51,204 nucleotides of DNA, taken from assembly GCA_013330595.1 (NCBI GenBank), contig DUIB01000063.1, positions 1 through 51,204 on the forward strand, in the 5' to 3' direction. Shown here piece after piece: positions 40,295-51,143 of this stretch. A program made the position numbers and the translations under genes. The DNA comes from Candidatus Woesearchaeota archaeon (lineage in GTDB: Archaea; Nanobdellota; Nanobdellia; Woesearchaeales; UBA9642). Under the pieces are notes generated by a model, which saw only the letters and a program-made list of their open reading frames with translations, was not told where the DNA came from and made no database searches. Position 1 is the stretch's first letter, and each line of letters starts with the position of its first letter.

Positions 40295-41500
40295 ATGAAG
40301 TTTGCTCATATGGCTGATGTGCATATCGGATCATGGAGAGATCCCAGGCTTAAGGAGCTCAGCATAAATTCTTTTGTTAAGGCATTGAAGATTTGCGAGC
40401 AGGAAAATGTTGATTTTATATTGATTGCAGGAGACCTATTCAATACTGCTCTTCCATCTATTGATAATTTAAAGACAGTTGTCAAAGAATTGAAAATATT
40501 AAAAGAAAAGAACATTTCAATATACATTATCCCTGGCTCTCATGATTATTCTCCTAGTGGAAAGACAATGATCGATGTTCTTGAAGAGGCTGGATTAGCA
40601 ATAAATGTTGTCAAGGGAAAAGTCGAAGATAATAAATTATTTCTTAAATTTACTGTTGATGAAAAGACAAAAGCAAAAATAACAGGAATGCTAGGCAAAA
40701 AAGGGCAACTTGAAAAGAATATTTATGAAAGCCTTGATCTTGAATCATTGGAAAAAGAAAATGGCTTTAAGATTTTCATGTTTCATTCTGCAATAGCTGA
40801 GATGATGCCCAAAGAATTTGCTTTGATGGATGCAATGCCGTTAAGCATGCTTCCTAAGAATATGGATTATTATGCAGGAGGACATGTTCATATTGTTAAA
40901 CAAGAATCATTTCCTAATCATAAGAATATTGTTTATCCTGGTCCATTGTTTCCTGCAAATTTTCAGGAGCTTGAAAACATTGATTCAGGATTCTATATAT
41001 ATGATAATGAGGTATTGAAAAGACAAGTCCTTAACATGATAAATACTTTTGTAATAGATATTGATGCAAATCATAAAACCCCTGAAGAAGTGATTGCAAT
41101 GATTGACCAGAAAATATTGAAAAAAGAATTCCTAAATACAATTGTATTGATTAAAATCAAAGGCACTTTAAAGACAGGAAAAGTCTCTGATATTAATTTC
41201 AATGAGATAAGCACAAAGATATATTCACAAGGAGCATTCTATGTTATGAAGAATACTTCAAAATTATCCTCAGAAGAATTTGAAGAGATAAAGATCAATA
41301 CAGAAAACATAGAAGATCTAGAAGATTCAATAATCAAAGAGCATCTACAACAAGTAAAGGTTACTGGCTTTAAAGATAAGGAATATAATATAATCAAGGA
41401 TCTTATGAAGACTTTTGAATCAGAAAAGCATGAAGGCGAAAAGGTTCATGAATACGAAGACAGAATAAGAAAAGAAGCCGATAAAGTGTTAGATGTTTAG
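40295..41500 (+). CDS. mre11: DNA double-strand break repair nuclease Mre11
   Basis: MKFAHMADVHIGSWRDPRL; ILIAGDLFNTALPS; GSHDYSPSGKTM; AGGHVH. Confidence 0.93.
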   Translation: MKFAHMADVHIGSWRDPRLKELSINSFVKALKICEQENVDFILIAGDLFNTALPSIDNLKTVVKELKILKEKNISIYIIPGSHDYSPSGKTMIDVLEEAGLAINVVKGKVEDNKLFLKFTVDEKTKAKITGMLGKKGQLEKNIYESLDLESLEKENGFKIFMFHSAIAEMMPKEFALMDAMPLSMLPKNMDYYAGGHVHIVKQESFPNHKNIVYPGPLFPANFQELENIDSGFYIYDNEVLKRQVLNMINTFVIDIDANHKTPEEVIAMIDQKILKKEFLNTIVLIKIKGTLKTGKVSDINFNEISTKIYSQGAFYVMKNTSKLSSEEFEEIKINTENIEDLEDSIIKEHLQQVKVTGFKDKEYNIIKDLMKTFESEKHEGEKVHEYEDRIRKEADKVLDV

Positions 41501-42100
41501 CATACATAAATTCTGAAAGAATTCCTGATCAAAATTATTATAAGTTTTAGATGTTTCCTTAATCAAAATGTCCTTGATAATTTGAGCATATTTTTTTGCA
41601 GTACCTTGCTGTGATTTGATGAATGCAAAAGCGGCATCTTGTTCTGCTTTAAATAATATAGGATCTATATCTTTGTTAAATTCATTTGTTAATTCTTTCC
41701 GATCATGAACTATTTTTAATAATCCGCTTTGTTTTAATCCTTCATATGCTTTTACATTCCAGGACCATTTTGGACCGCTAATTATACGCTTTCCATAAAA
41801 TGCAGGTTCTAAAAGATTTTGACCACTGCCATCAAACGTATCACCTATGAGTGCAACATTGCATATGCTGTAGAGATCTGATAATATGCCTTCTTTAGTT
41901 ATTATCCTGATATCTGTAGGTTCATGAAACTCTTTATCCATTGAATATTTAACATCCATACGTTGAAGAGTCTCAATTGTGCCTTTAACATCACATCTCG
42001 GAACAATAATCCCTATATTTTCTTTACCGATTCTTTTCTTACTTTTCTGTAAGATTTTTGCTTTTATCGTATTTCTTCCGGTTTTCTCTAAGAAAGACAT
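41489..42100 (-). CDS. KdtA/WaaA-like glycosyltransferase C-terminal domain
   Basis: VALIGDTFDGSGQNLLEPAFYGKRIISGPKWSWNVKAYEGL resembles the GGQNPLEP...GP...NF motif of Kdo transferases; 203 aa, no N-terminal GT-B domain. Confidence 0.6.
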   Translation of the reverse strand: MSFLEKTGRNTIKAKILQKSKKRIGKENIGIIVPRCDVKGTIETLQRMDVKYSMDKEFHEPTDIRIITKEGILSDLYSICNVALIGDTFDGSGQNLLEPAFYGKRIISGPKWSWNVKAYEGLKQSGLLKIVHDRKELTNEFNKDIDPILFKAEQDAAFAFIKSQQGTAKKYAQIIKDILIKETSKTYNNFDQEFFQNLCMLNI

Positions 42101-42160
42101 ATTAAGAATTTTTAATTACAATCAAAAGATTTAAATACTACTGTTAATTTTAATTTACAG

Positions 42161-42182
42161 TTAGTTAATTTAAATTAACTAA
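42161..42182. promoter_or_regulatory. 22-bp perfect palindromic operator candidate
   Basis: TTAGTTAATTTAAATTAACTAA immediately upstream of the ATG at 42184. Confidence 0.6.
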
Positions 42183-42183
42183 T

Positions 42184-42459
42184 ATGAATATTGCATTAAA
42201 AAGAATGATTGCTGTAATGATGAATCAGCATATTGTAGGACACAAACATATCCCGGAAATGCTCTTAATCAAATCACGAATTAAGAATTTGTCTAAGCAG
42301 CAACAGAAGGAGTTTATGGATGAATATTCAAGATTGGTCAATATGGATTATTTTTGGAGATTGAAAAAGAGAACAGGAAAAGGCACAGAATGGCACATAA
42401 GTATAAATCCTGATATGTTAGTAGATCTGAAAGAATTAATAGGTGATGAATCAACATGA
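42184..42459 (+). CDS. Hypothetical small protein
   Basis: 91 aa, overlaps the following wHTH gene by 4 bp. Confidence 0.5.
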   Translation: MNIALKRMIAVMMNQHIVGHKHIPEMLLIKSRIKNLSKQQQKEFMDEYSRLVNMDYFWRLKKRTGKGTEWHISINPDMLVDLKELIGDEST

Positions 42460-42824
42460 AAAGCTTAAGATTTCCGCCAGGCAAATATTGCGAAATATAT
42501 GGATTTACAGTAAGGAATAGGGTTGTTGAGTATTTTTTAGAGAACTTAGGAACAGAAATTGCCGTTGGTGATATGGCTAAAGAAATTGGCATAAGCAGGC
42601 CTAAAGCATATCAGATTATTGATGAATTAATGAGAAGAAATTATGTTTTGAAGGATCGAATAATAGGAAAAACACAATTATACCAATTGAATAAAGATAA
42701 TCTTATAGTAAAAATATTCATGAGGAACTTTAATGAATGTCTCAACATAATTGTAGAAGAGCATTCCAAGAAGAAAACATCCAATTCATCCGCAAGAATT
42801 GCGGTGAGCGCGAAAGGGATATAG
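42456..42824 (+). CDS. Winged-helix DNA-binding protein
   Basis: EIAVGDMAKEIGISRPKAYQIIDELMRRNYVLKDRIIGKTQLYQLN. Confidence 0.72.
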   Translation: MKSLRFPPGKYCEIYGFTVRNRVVEYFLENLGTEIAVGDMAKEIGISRPKAYQIIDELMRRNYVLKDRIIGKTQLYQLNKDNLIVKIFMRNFNECLNIIVEEHSKKKTSNSSARIAVSAKGI

Positions 42825-42859
42825 GAAAAAATATAAACTGATAAAATAGCTATTATCTC

Positions 42860-43126
42860 ATGTGGATTACTAAGCTTAAATTAAGACATGAAGATTGTCC
42901 TATTGTTACTAGATGTCAAAAATTCCATCTTATTGTTTATTCTTATCCTAGCACTTGGTATGAAGAGAAGAAAAAGAAATTTGCAACAACAAGAATGTAT
43001 GATCTTGGATCAGGAGAAGAATGGTCAAGGGACTGGTTAAACTTGACACGAGTGGGATCCATAATAGAAACAGAGGGAATTGAAGGATATAAAAAAATGA
43101 TCAATACAGGAACATGGCCTGTCTAA
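42860..43126 (+). CDS. Hypothetical protein, possible lone N-terminal domain of a bacterio-opsin-activator-type regulator
   Basis: MWITKLKLRHEDCPIVTRCQKFHLIVYSYPSTWYEE; weak family recognition. Confidence 0.35.
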   Translation: MWITKLKLRHEDCPIVTRCQKFHLIVYSYPSTWYEEKKKKFATTRMYDLGSGEEWSRDWLNLTRVGSIIETEGIEGYKKMINTGTWPV

Positions 43127-44430
43127 GGCGTAGTCCTCAGCATCGTCCTCGGGAACGGTATTGCATCCTTGATGTTCTCTAGCTTGCATATCCATGATAT
43201 CAATCTCTCAACTCCCATCCCAAATCCTCCATGCGGTACTGATCCATATTTTCTTGTATCAAGATAGAATTCATAATTCTTAGGATCTTCACCCATATCT
43301 TCTAGTCTCTTCTTTATCTTTTCTAGATCAGATTCTCTTTCTGATCCTCCGATTATTTCTCCGTAACATTCAGGGGCAATGAAGTCACATCCATGGACTA
43401 CATCTGGATTGTCATCGTCTTCTTTCATATAGAATGCCTTAACTATTTTAGGATAATTGCTCACAATCAAGAACTGGTTATGTAGCTTAGATAATTCATC
43501 CTCTTCAATAGTTCTCAAGTCTTTTCCCCATTCAATGTTGATATTGCATTTCTCTTTTAATTCTTTTAATGCATCAGTATATGTCATTCTTATGAATGGC
43601 TTGTCAAGAACATCATAAAGTATTTTTACATCTCTTCCTAATATTTTTAGCTCATTTTGATTTTGCTCAAGAACTTTCTTAAGAACATGTTTTATACATG
43701 CTTCTCCATAATCTTGAATATCTTTGAATGTTGCCCATGCAACTTCCATCTCTGCATGCCAGTATTCAGTCAAATGTCTTGATGTCTTGCTTTTTTCTGC
43801 TCTGAAACTAGGAGCTATTGTATATATTTTTTCCATTGAAAATATTGCAGGCTCTGCATAAAGCTGCCATGTTTGAGCCAAGAAAACTGGTTTACCAAAA
43901 TAATTTACACTAAAAAGAGTTGATCCACCTTCTGCCTGTGTCGCCTGGAGTATTGGGCTTTGATATTCATAGAATCCTTCTTTTCTGAAATATTCATCAA
44001 TTGCTCCAAACACTGTTGATCTTATTTTCAGTATTGAAGTCATGTACCTTGATCTAAGCCATAAATGCTTTAAATCAGCTAGCAATTCTGTTGATTGGTC
44101 TTTTTGAATAGGCCAACCTATGCTTTCCCCGATTAATTTTATCTCCTTGACTTTTACTTCAAATCCTGTAGGTGCCCTTTTATCCTCAACTATCTCTCCT
44201 GATAATTCAAATGATGCTTCTATATCGATCTTCAATGCATCATTCCATGATTCTTCTGAAACATGCTCTTTTTCAACAACACATTGAATGATCTCAGTTG
44301 CATCTCTCAATACTATGAACCTTAATGCATTGCTTCCTCTAGACCTATAGCACCATCCTCTTAAATGGACTATTCCAGAGCCTTTTTCCATTGCTTTTTT
44401 AATTGATATGAAATGAGTCATTATAATCAC
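43123..44430 (-). CDS. asnS: Asparaginyl-tRNA synthetase
   Basis: Class II motifs; RHLTEYWHAEMEVAW; HGGFGMGVERLISWICKLENIKDAIPFPRT. Confidence 0.88.
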   Translation of the reverse strand: MIIMTHFISIKKAMEKGSGIVHLRGWCYRSRGSNALRFIVLRDATEIIQCVVEKEHVSEESWNDALKIDIEASFELSGEIVEDKRAPTGFEVKVKEIKLIGESIGWPIQKDQSTELLADLKHLWLRSRYMTSILKIRSTVFGAIDEYFRKEGFYEYQSPILQATQAEGGSTLFSVNYFGKPVFLAQTWQLYAEPAIFSMEKIYTIAPSFRAEKSKTSRHLTEYWHAEMEVAWATFKDIQDYGEACIKHVLKKVLEQNQNELKILGRDVKILYDVLDKPFIRMTYTDALKELKEKCNINIEWGKDLRTIEEDELSKLHNQFLIVSNYPKIVKAFYMKEDDDNPDVVHGCDFIAPECYGEIIGGSERESDLEKIKKRLEDMGEDPKNYEFYLDTRKYGSVPHGGFGMGVERLISWICKLENIKDAIPFPRTMLRTTP

Positions 44431-44460
44431 TGATTCCTTATATTTGAATCTGGCAGTATT

Positions 44461-46152
44461 TTAAAATGTTTTGTTGTCTAGAGCCCATAATTTCTTCATG
44501 CCTTTTTCATGCACACTGCTTACTGCCCTGCCTGATGGATCATCCATTTTTGCAAATTCCTGGCTCCATCTAAATGCTGTTGGTGTTGAGCAGGCTATTG
44601 AAGGCCCTACAGGCACTGTCTCTGCAGCAGCAGGACTCTTGAACAATTCATCAAACAATGTCCTATAATAATACTGCTCCTTAGATGTTGGAGTCTGCTT
44701 AGGAAATCTTTTTGCGGCATCTTTCATCATCTCATCACTGATATGTTCTTCAGCAAACTTTTTCAGGTAATCTATCCATCCATAACCTACTCCGTCTGAA
44801 AATTGTTCTTTCTGCCTCCATAATACTTCTTTAGGAAGCAAGTCTTTGAATGCGTCTCTCAATATCTTTTTCTCAATAATTTTTCCAGGGCACATTTTAT
44901 CTTGAGAATCTATGTTCATTGCATATTCCAGAAAATCCTTGTCCAGGAATGGGACTCTTGTCTCTAATCCCCATGCAGCTGTTGCTTTGTTTGCCCTAAG
45001 GCAATCATATTTGCTTAATGCAAAAAGTTTTCTCACAGTTTCTTCATGGAATTCCCTGGCATCAGGAGCCATATGGAAATATAAGTATCCTCCAAATACT
45101 TCATCAGCACCTTCTCCTGACAACACCATCTTAATTCCCATAGATTTTATTTTTCTTGCCATCAGATACATTGGTGTTGCTGCACGAATAGTTGTTGTAT
45201 CGAATGTCTCAAGATGATATATGACATCGCGTATGGCATCAAATCCTTCTTCTATTGTGAAGACTATTTCATGGTGCACTGTTCCTATATGTTTTGCAAC
45301 TATTCTTGCAAATTTCATGTCAGGAGAATCCTTCAATCCTACTGCAAAAGAATGCAGCCTTGGCCACCATGCCTCTTCTTTTTCTCCTGATTCTATTCTT
45401 TTCTTTCTATGTTTTGCTGCTATTGCTGCAATAAGCGATGAATCCAATCCTCCTGATATTAGTACGCCATATGGGACATCTGACATCATCTGTCTTGTCA
45501 CAGCTTTCTCCAGTTCTGCACGCAAAACTTTAAGCGAGACTTTTTTTGTTGGCAAAGTTCTAGCCCATTTTGGATCATACCATCTCATGAACTTCTTATC
45601 TGAATTTAGATAATAATGTCCTGGTGGAAATTCCTTTATTTCATCACAATATTTGTCTAATGCTTTCATCTCACTCGCAAAATATATTGATCCTTCTTTG
45701 TCCCAGCCGACATATAATGGCTCTATGCCCATATGGTCTCTTGCAGCAAAATAAGTCTTTTTTCTTTTGTCATATATCACAAATGCAAATATTCCATCCA
45801 TCATGTCGAGGAATTTTGGTCCATACTCATCATATAAGTAAAGTATAACTTCACAATCAGATGCAGTTTGCCAATCATGTTTTTTCTTTAGCTTTTTTCT
45901 AAGTTCTTTATGAGTATAAATCTCTCCGTTTACTGCAAGAACACTTCCTGTTGTTGTGTCAATCAATGGTTGTGCACCATGCTCTACATCAACTATTGAT
46001 AATCTTTCATGAGCAAGTATTGCGGCATCATCTGCATATATTCCGCTCCAGTCTGGTCCTCTATGCCGTATCTTTCTTGCCATGTCCATAGCTCTGGCTC
46101 TTGTTTCCTTGGATCTATTTTTGAATTCAAATATTCCTATTATGCCACACAT
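44461..46152 (-). CDS. asnB: Asparagine synthase (glutamine-hydrolysing)
   Basis: MCGIIGIF N-terminal nucleophile Cys; PYGVLISGGLDSSLIAAI; VLSGEGADEVFGGYLYF. Confidence 0.95.
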   Translation of the reverse strand: MCGIIGIFEFKNRSKETRARAMDMARKIRHRGPDWSGIYADDAAILAHERLSIVDVEHGAQPLIDTTTGSVLAVNGEIYTHKELRKKLKKKHDWQTASDCEVILYLYDEYGPKFLDMMDGIFAFVIYDKRKKTYFAARDHMGIEPLYVGWDKEGSIYFASEMKALDKYCDEIKEFPPGHYYLNSDKKFMRWYDPKWARTLPTKKVSLKVLRAELEKAVTRQMMSDVPYGVLISGGLDSSLIAAIAAKHRKKRIESGEKEEAWWPRLHSFAVGLKDSPDMKFARIVAKHIGTVHHEIVFTIEEGFDAIRDVIYHLETFDTTTIRAATPMYLMARKIKSMGIKMVLSGEGADEVFGGYLYFHMAPDAREFHEETVRKLFALSKYDCLRANKATAAWGLETRVPFLDKDFLEYAMNIDSQDKMCPGKIIEKKILRDAFKDLLPKEVLWRQKEQFSDGVGYGWIDYLKKFAEEHISDEMMKDAAKRFPKQTPTSKEQYYYRTLFDELFKSPAAAETVPVGPSIACSTPTAFRWSQEFAKMDDPSGRAVSSVHEKGMKKLWALDNKTF

Positions 46153-46176
46153 TTTGTTGTCCTCCAATATTCAAAG

Positions 46177-46264
46177 CGACCCTGGAGAGATTCGACCTCT
46201 CGACCTTCTGATTGCTGCATAGATGAATAACAGTCAGACGCTCTAACCTCTAAGCTACAGGGTC
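46177..46264 (-). tRNA. tRNA-Asn(GTT) with a 15-nt intron (46213-46227)
   Basis: Acceptor GACCCTG/CAGGGTC, anticodon arm TCTGA-CTGTTA[intron]A-TCAGA, T-arm GAGAG-GTCGAAT-CTCTC. Confidence 0.9.
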
Positions 46265-46512
46265 ATGGTATATTTAAGAATTTAACTAATGTTATACGAA
46301 AGTGTTTTAGAATAATTATAAGATGAGAACTAATCTTAACTAACTGTATGTAGATTCCGTAAATCAAGCATTTTTGCTGTTGTCATGTTTATCAACCCTG
46401 TTATTCTAATATATAGTACAACTCCTATCTTTATATATTTATTTCCTAAAATAAGGTAGAAAATGATATAAGATAGTAAAATTTATATAGAAAATAGGAC
46501 AAGTGTTCCATT

Positions 46513-46965
46513 ATGGGTCAAGAAATAGATGAAAAAGATAAGAAGATCATTGAAGTGCTTAAGAATCATGCAGAGTTTACAACAAGACAGATAGCTAAAA
46601 AGACATTGCTTCCGATAACCACTGTCCATAATAGAATAAGAAAACTCAGAAAAGAGGGCATCATAAGAAAATATACTGTAAAGCTTGATAATTCTAAATT
46701 AGGAAAGAATTTTGTATCATACATATTAGTGTCAGTAAATCTTGCTATACTTAAACAGAAACATAAGACACAACATGATCTGGCTAATGAATTAAAGAAG
46801 TTCTATTTTGTAGAAAGAGCAGACATCGTAACAGGCGGTACAGATATGGTTGTAATTATGAGAGTCAAGGATATAGAAGAATTTGATAATTGTTTATTGA
46901 ATAAATTACAACTCGTAGAAGGTATAGATAAGACGCAGACACTGATAGTAATACATAGTAAATAA
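46513..46965 (+). CDS. Lrp/AsnC-family transcriptional regulator
   Basis: DEKDKKIIEVLKNHAEFTTRQIAKKTLLPITTVHNRIRKLRKEGIIRKYTVKLD and RAM-like C-terminus. Confidence 0.9.
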   Translation: MGQEIDEKDKKIIEVLKNHAEFTTRQIAKKTLLPITTVHNRIRKLRKEGIIRKYTVKLDNSKLGKNFVSYILVSVNLAILKQKHKTQHDLANELKKFYFVERADIVTGGTDMVVIMRVKDIEEFDNCLLNKLQLVEGIDKTQTLIVIHSK

Positions 46966-46981
46966 GAAAGAAAAAAATAAA

Positions 46982-47230
46982 TTATTTCTTCTTTTTCTTA
47001 GCTTTCTTTGCTGGCTTTGGCAATGGTTTAGTTGTAGCGCATGTGCTGCATTTGAATAATGCATACAGTCCGCACCATCCAAGCAATCCTGTTAGTAGCG
47101 CAATTGCTGCTAATATGAACCACAATACTGCATAGGTAGGATAGACAAATCCAAGGATAATGAATATAATTGCTAAAATAAATCTAATCATCCTATCAAT
47201 CATTCCCACGTTTTCCTTCATAGGCATCAC
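46982..47230 (-). CDS. DUF2892-like small membrane protein
   Basis: KENVGMIDRMIRFILAIIFIILGF...TGLLGWCGLYALFKCST. Confidence 0.75.
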   Translation of the reverse strand: MMPMKENVGMIDRMIRFILAIIFIILGFVYPTYAVLWFILAAIALLTGLLGWCGLYALFKCSTCATTKPLPKPAKKAKKKKK

Positions 47231-47299
47231 CCACTACTCTCTAGGAGGACAAGTTTATAAAGTTGTTTATTTTTGTTCCAAAACCGAAAAATATAAATA

Positions 47300-47331
47300 G
47301 TAAAGCATACTTTACGTTAAGTATGCTTTAC
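47300..47331. promoter_or_regulatory. 13-bp-arm inverted repeat upstream of XRE gene
   Basis: GTAAAGCATACTT-tacgtt-AAGTATGCTTTAC, just downstream of a TATA-like ATATAAATA. Confidence 0.6.
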
Positions 47332-47345
47332 ATACATGACGGAAA

Positions 47346-47540
47346 ATGACATTATCAAAAAATCGTTTAAAGGAATTCAGGGAAAAGAAGAAGATGACGC
47401 AGGAAGACTTAGCTTCAAAGACAGGAGTAAGTAGACAGACAATAATAAGCATCGAGTCAGGAAGATATGTTCCAAGTCTAGAATTAGCATTAAAATTCGC
47501 AACTTTGTTCAAATGCAAAGTAGAAGATTTATTCGGGTGA
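47346..47540 (+). CDS. XRE-family HTH regulator
   Basis: LKEFREKKKMTQEDLASKTGVSRQTIISIESGRYVPSLELALKFATLFKCKVEDLF. Confidence 0.9.
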   Translation: MTLSKNRLKEFREKKKMTQEDLASKTGVSRQTIISIESGRYVPSLELALKFATLFKCKVEDLFG

Positions 47541-47544
47541 AAAA

Positions 47545-49255
<1,711 letters not shown>

Positions 49256-49261
49256 TGAGAA

Positions 49262-49280
49262 TCTGGGCGGGGCTATCCGT
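49262..49280. repeat. Short fragment of the 21305/27732 repeat
   Basis: TCTGGGCGGGGCTAT matches the first 15 nt of copy 1 exactly. Confidence 0.45.
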
Positions 49281-49382
49281 AACGATATCATGAAAACCCA
49301 TTTGTTTTCAGGATGCTGAAAAGCAAAACTTTTCGAGCATATCAATCAAGAATTATCTAAATCCTTCTGAGACTATCTTTGG

Positions 49383-49592
49383 TCATTTTTTAGAAAGTCT
49401 TTCTCTGGCTTCTTCTATTGTTATCGTGTCTTCTGAAGACATTAGGGACTGTCTTAGTTGCTCCTTTGCTGTTTGAGAATGCTTTAAATTCTTGAATCTC
49501 CATTCCTTTACTCTTCCTTTCTTGACATCATCTAAGGATTTTAGCATGCTCTCTAAGAATTCGTTTTCCTCTTCAAGTTTTACTTTATCCAT
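49383..49592 (-). CDS. Antitoxin-like small protein
   Basis: 69 aa, MKSLDDVKKGRVKEWR-type antitoxin N-terminus; no toxin recognised next to it. Confidence 0.5.
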   Translation of the reverse strand: MDKVKLEEENEFLESMLKSLDDVKKGRVKEWRFKNLKHSQTAKEQLRQSLMSSEDTITIEEARERLSKK

Positions 49593-49730
49593 TTTATTCC
49601 TCTGAAAAAATCCTGTGTTTCAATCTCAACTATTCTTCTTGCCAGAGCTTTTTTTAGGCTAATATTTCTCTTCTTTAGTTTTTCAATCTCTTCATCCGTA
49701 TTGCCCGTAAATTGTATGTAAATAAATATT

Positions 49731-50270
49731 TTATGCTATTATGCTTTTTTTCTTAGTTTTCTTAACATGATGAACAATGTGTGTTTGTCGATCATTTATT
49801 ATCTTCTTTATCTCTAACGGATTTCTTATCTTTCTATATCTTATCTCGTACCGATCTGTTCCGGCTGTGTTGATTGTTAATGTTCCTGTGTTCATGATCT
49901 TGTCCCAGAATGTCTGATGGAATGCAATGTCTGTTATGTATTTGTAGCTTGAAGATTTGAATTTCTCTGAGAATATTCCCATACTATACATTAATCTCTC
50001 ATTTGTTAATGCATATCTTCTACTCCATATCCTGTATTCAAGCCTTAATAGCATTATTATTGAATAGACCAAGACCAATTTTGATATTAAGTTTACGAAA
50101 TTCCAGAATATGAATAAATGTGAGCCAGGTTCGTTATAGAATGAAAATATTATTGCTAAGATTAATAATATTATGTGAATTAAGTATTGTAATAAGTATG
50201 CTAATCTTGAAGGCCTGAAGAACTTTACTATTTTCTCATCGCTATCCAAATGTTTGTTTAGATTGAACAT
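49731..50270 (-). CDS. bPH2/PH-domain membrane protein
   Basis: Two TM segments then YALTNERLMYSMGIFSEKFKSSSYKYITDIAFHQTFWDKIMNTGTLTINTAG. Confidence 0.82.
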   Translation of the reverse strand: MFNLNKHLDSDEKIVKFFRPSRLAYLLQYLIHIILLILAIIFSFYNEPGSHLFIFWNFVNLISKLVLVYSIIMLLRLEYRIWSRRYALTNERLMYSMGIFSEKFKSSSYKYITDIAFHQTFWDKIMNTGTLTINTAGTDRYEIRYRKIRNPLEIKKIINDRQTHIVHHVKKTKKKSIIA

Positions 50271-50315
50271 GTTGTCACTTGCATTTATGCTTATATATAT
50301 TTTTCTATAATATCA

Positions 50316-51017
50316 TTATTTGATCTTCTTCAAGAATCCCATCAATGCGAAAGCTTCCCTTTTGGATAAGAATGATTTGCCTATGATCTTTTTCCATAAT
50401 GTCCTTTGAGTGTTTTTCTTTTCTTCTGTTGTGAAATTCATTTTTTTCATTGATTCTTCTAATATCTTGTATAAATGCTCTTTTTCTTTTTCTGTTATAG
50501 GTATTATGTGGCTTGTTATGTTTTCTTTATTTTGTTGTTTAAATAACTCGTACATGATTATTGTTGCTGCATGGCTTATGTTCATTGTACCATAATCCTT
50601 GGATGTTGGGATTGTGACTGTAAAATCACAGATGCTTATCTCTTCATTGTTTAATCCAGTGCTTTCTCTTCCTATAATGATTCCTAGTTTAGATTTTTTA
50701 TCAAGATCCGATAATTTTTCTGCTAATTGTTCTGGACTTATTGGACTTCTGGAAATATTGTAATCTCTTCCAAGCTTTGCTGTTGTTGCAATAAGATAAT
50801 CAAAATCCTTTCTGAGTTTTTTAAGATCATACTTTCTTACTTTTACTTTTTTTACAAGATCATTAGCCCATTTGGCCCTATTCCTGAATTCCTCATTATT
50901 AAGATCAAATTTAGGGTCAATAAGCATTAATGATGCGAATTCAAAATTCTTCATTGATCTCAGAACTGCACCACTATTACCCGGATTCTCAGGAGCAATT
51001 AATATAAATGTGATCAT
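50316..51017 (-). CDS. SpoU/TrmJ-like RNA methyltransferase
   Basis: FILIAPENPGNSGAVLRSMKNF; GIIIGRESTGLNNEEISICDFTVTIPTSKDYGTMNISHAATI. Confidence 0.9.
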   Translation of the reverse strand: MITFILIAPENPGNSGAVLRSMKNFEFASLMLIDPKFDLNNEEFRNRAKWANDLVKKVKVRKYDLKKLRKDFDYLIATTAKLGRDYNISRSPISPEQLAEKLSDLDKKSKLGIIIGRESTGLNNEEISICDFTVTIPTSKDYGTMNISHAATIIMYELFKQQNKENITSHIIPITEKEKEHLYKILEESMKKMNFTTEEKKNTQRTLWKKIIGKSFLSKREAFALMGFLKKIK

Positions 51018-51143
51018 ATTACATGTATCTGGCCTATATTAATAAAGGTTGTTGCCTTGCCGTATGCTTAGAGCATTGAATTGGCAAAATATATAAAGAA
51101 CGGTTAATTACTTTTTGGTAGTATTTGAGATTTGAGGGGTTAT

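Noticed and set aside
44471-46230. Plus-strand ORFs opposite asnB
   Set aside because: Antisense shadows of a clearly coding asparagine synthase.
49593-49740. Possible ~48-codon reading frame upstream of the antitoxin-like gene (…QFTGNTDEEIEKLKKRNISLKKALARRIVEIETQDFFRGIKWIK)
   Set aside because: No standard start codon visible in frame; too short to support without comparative data.
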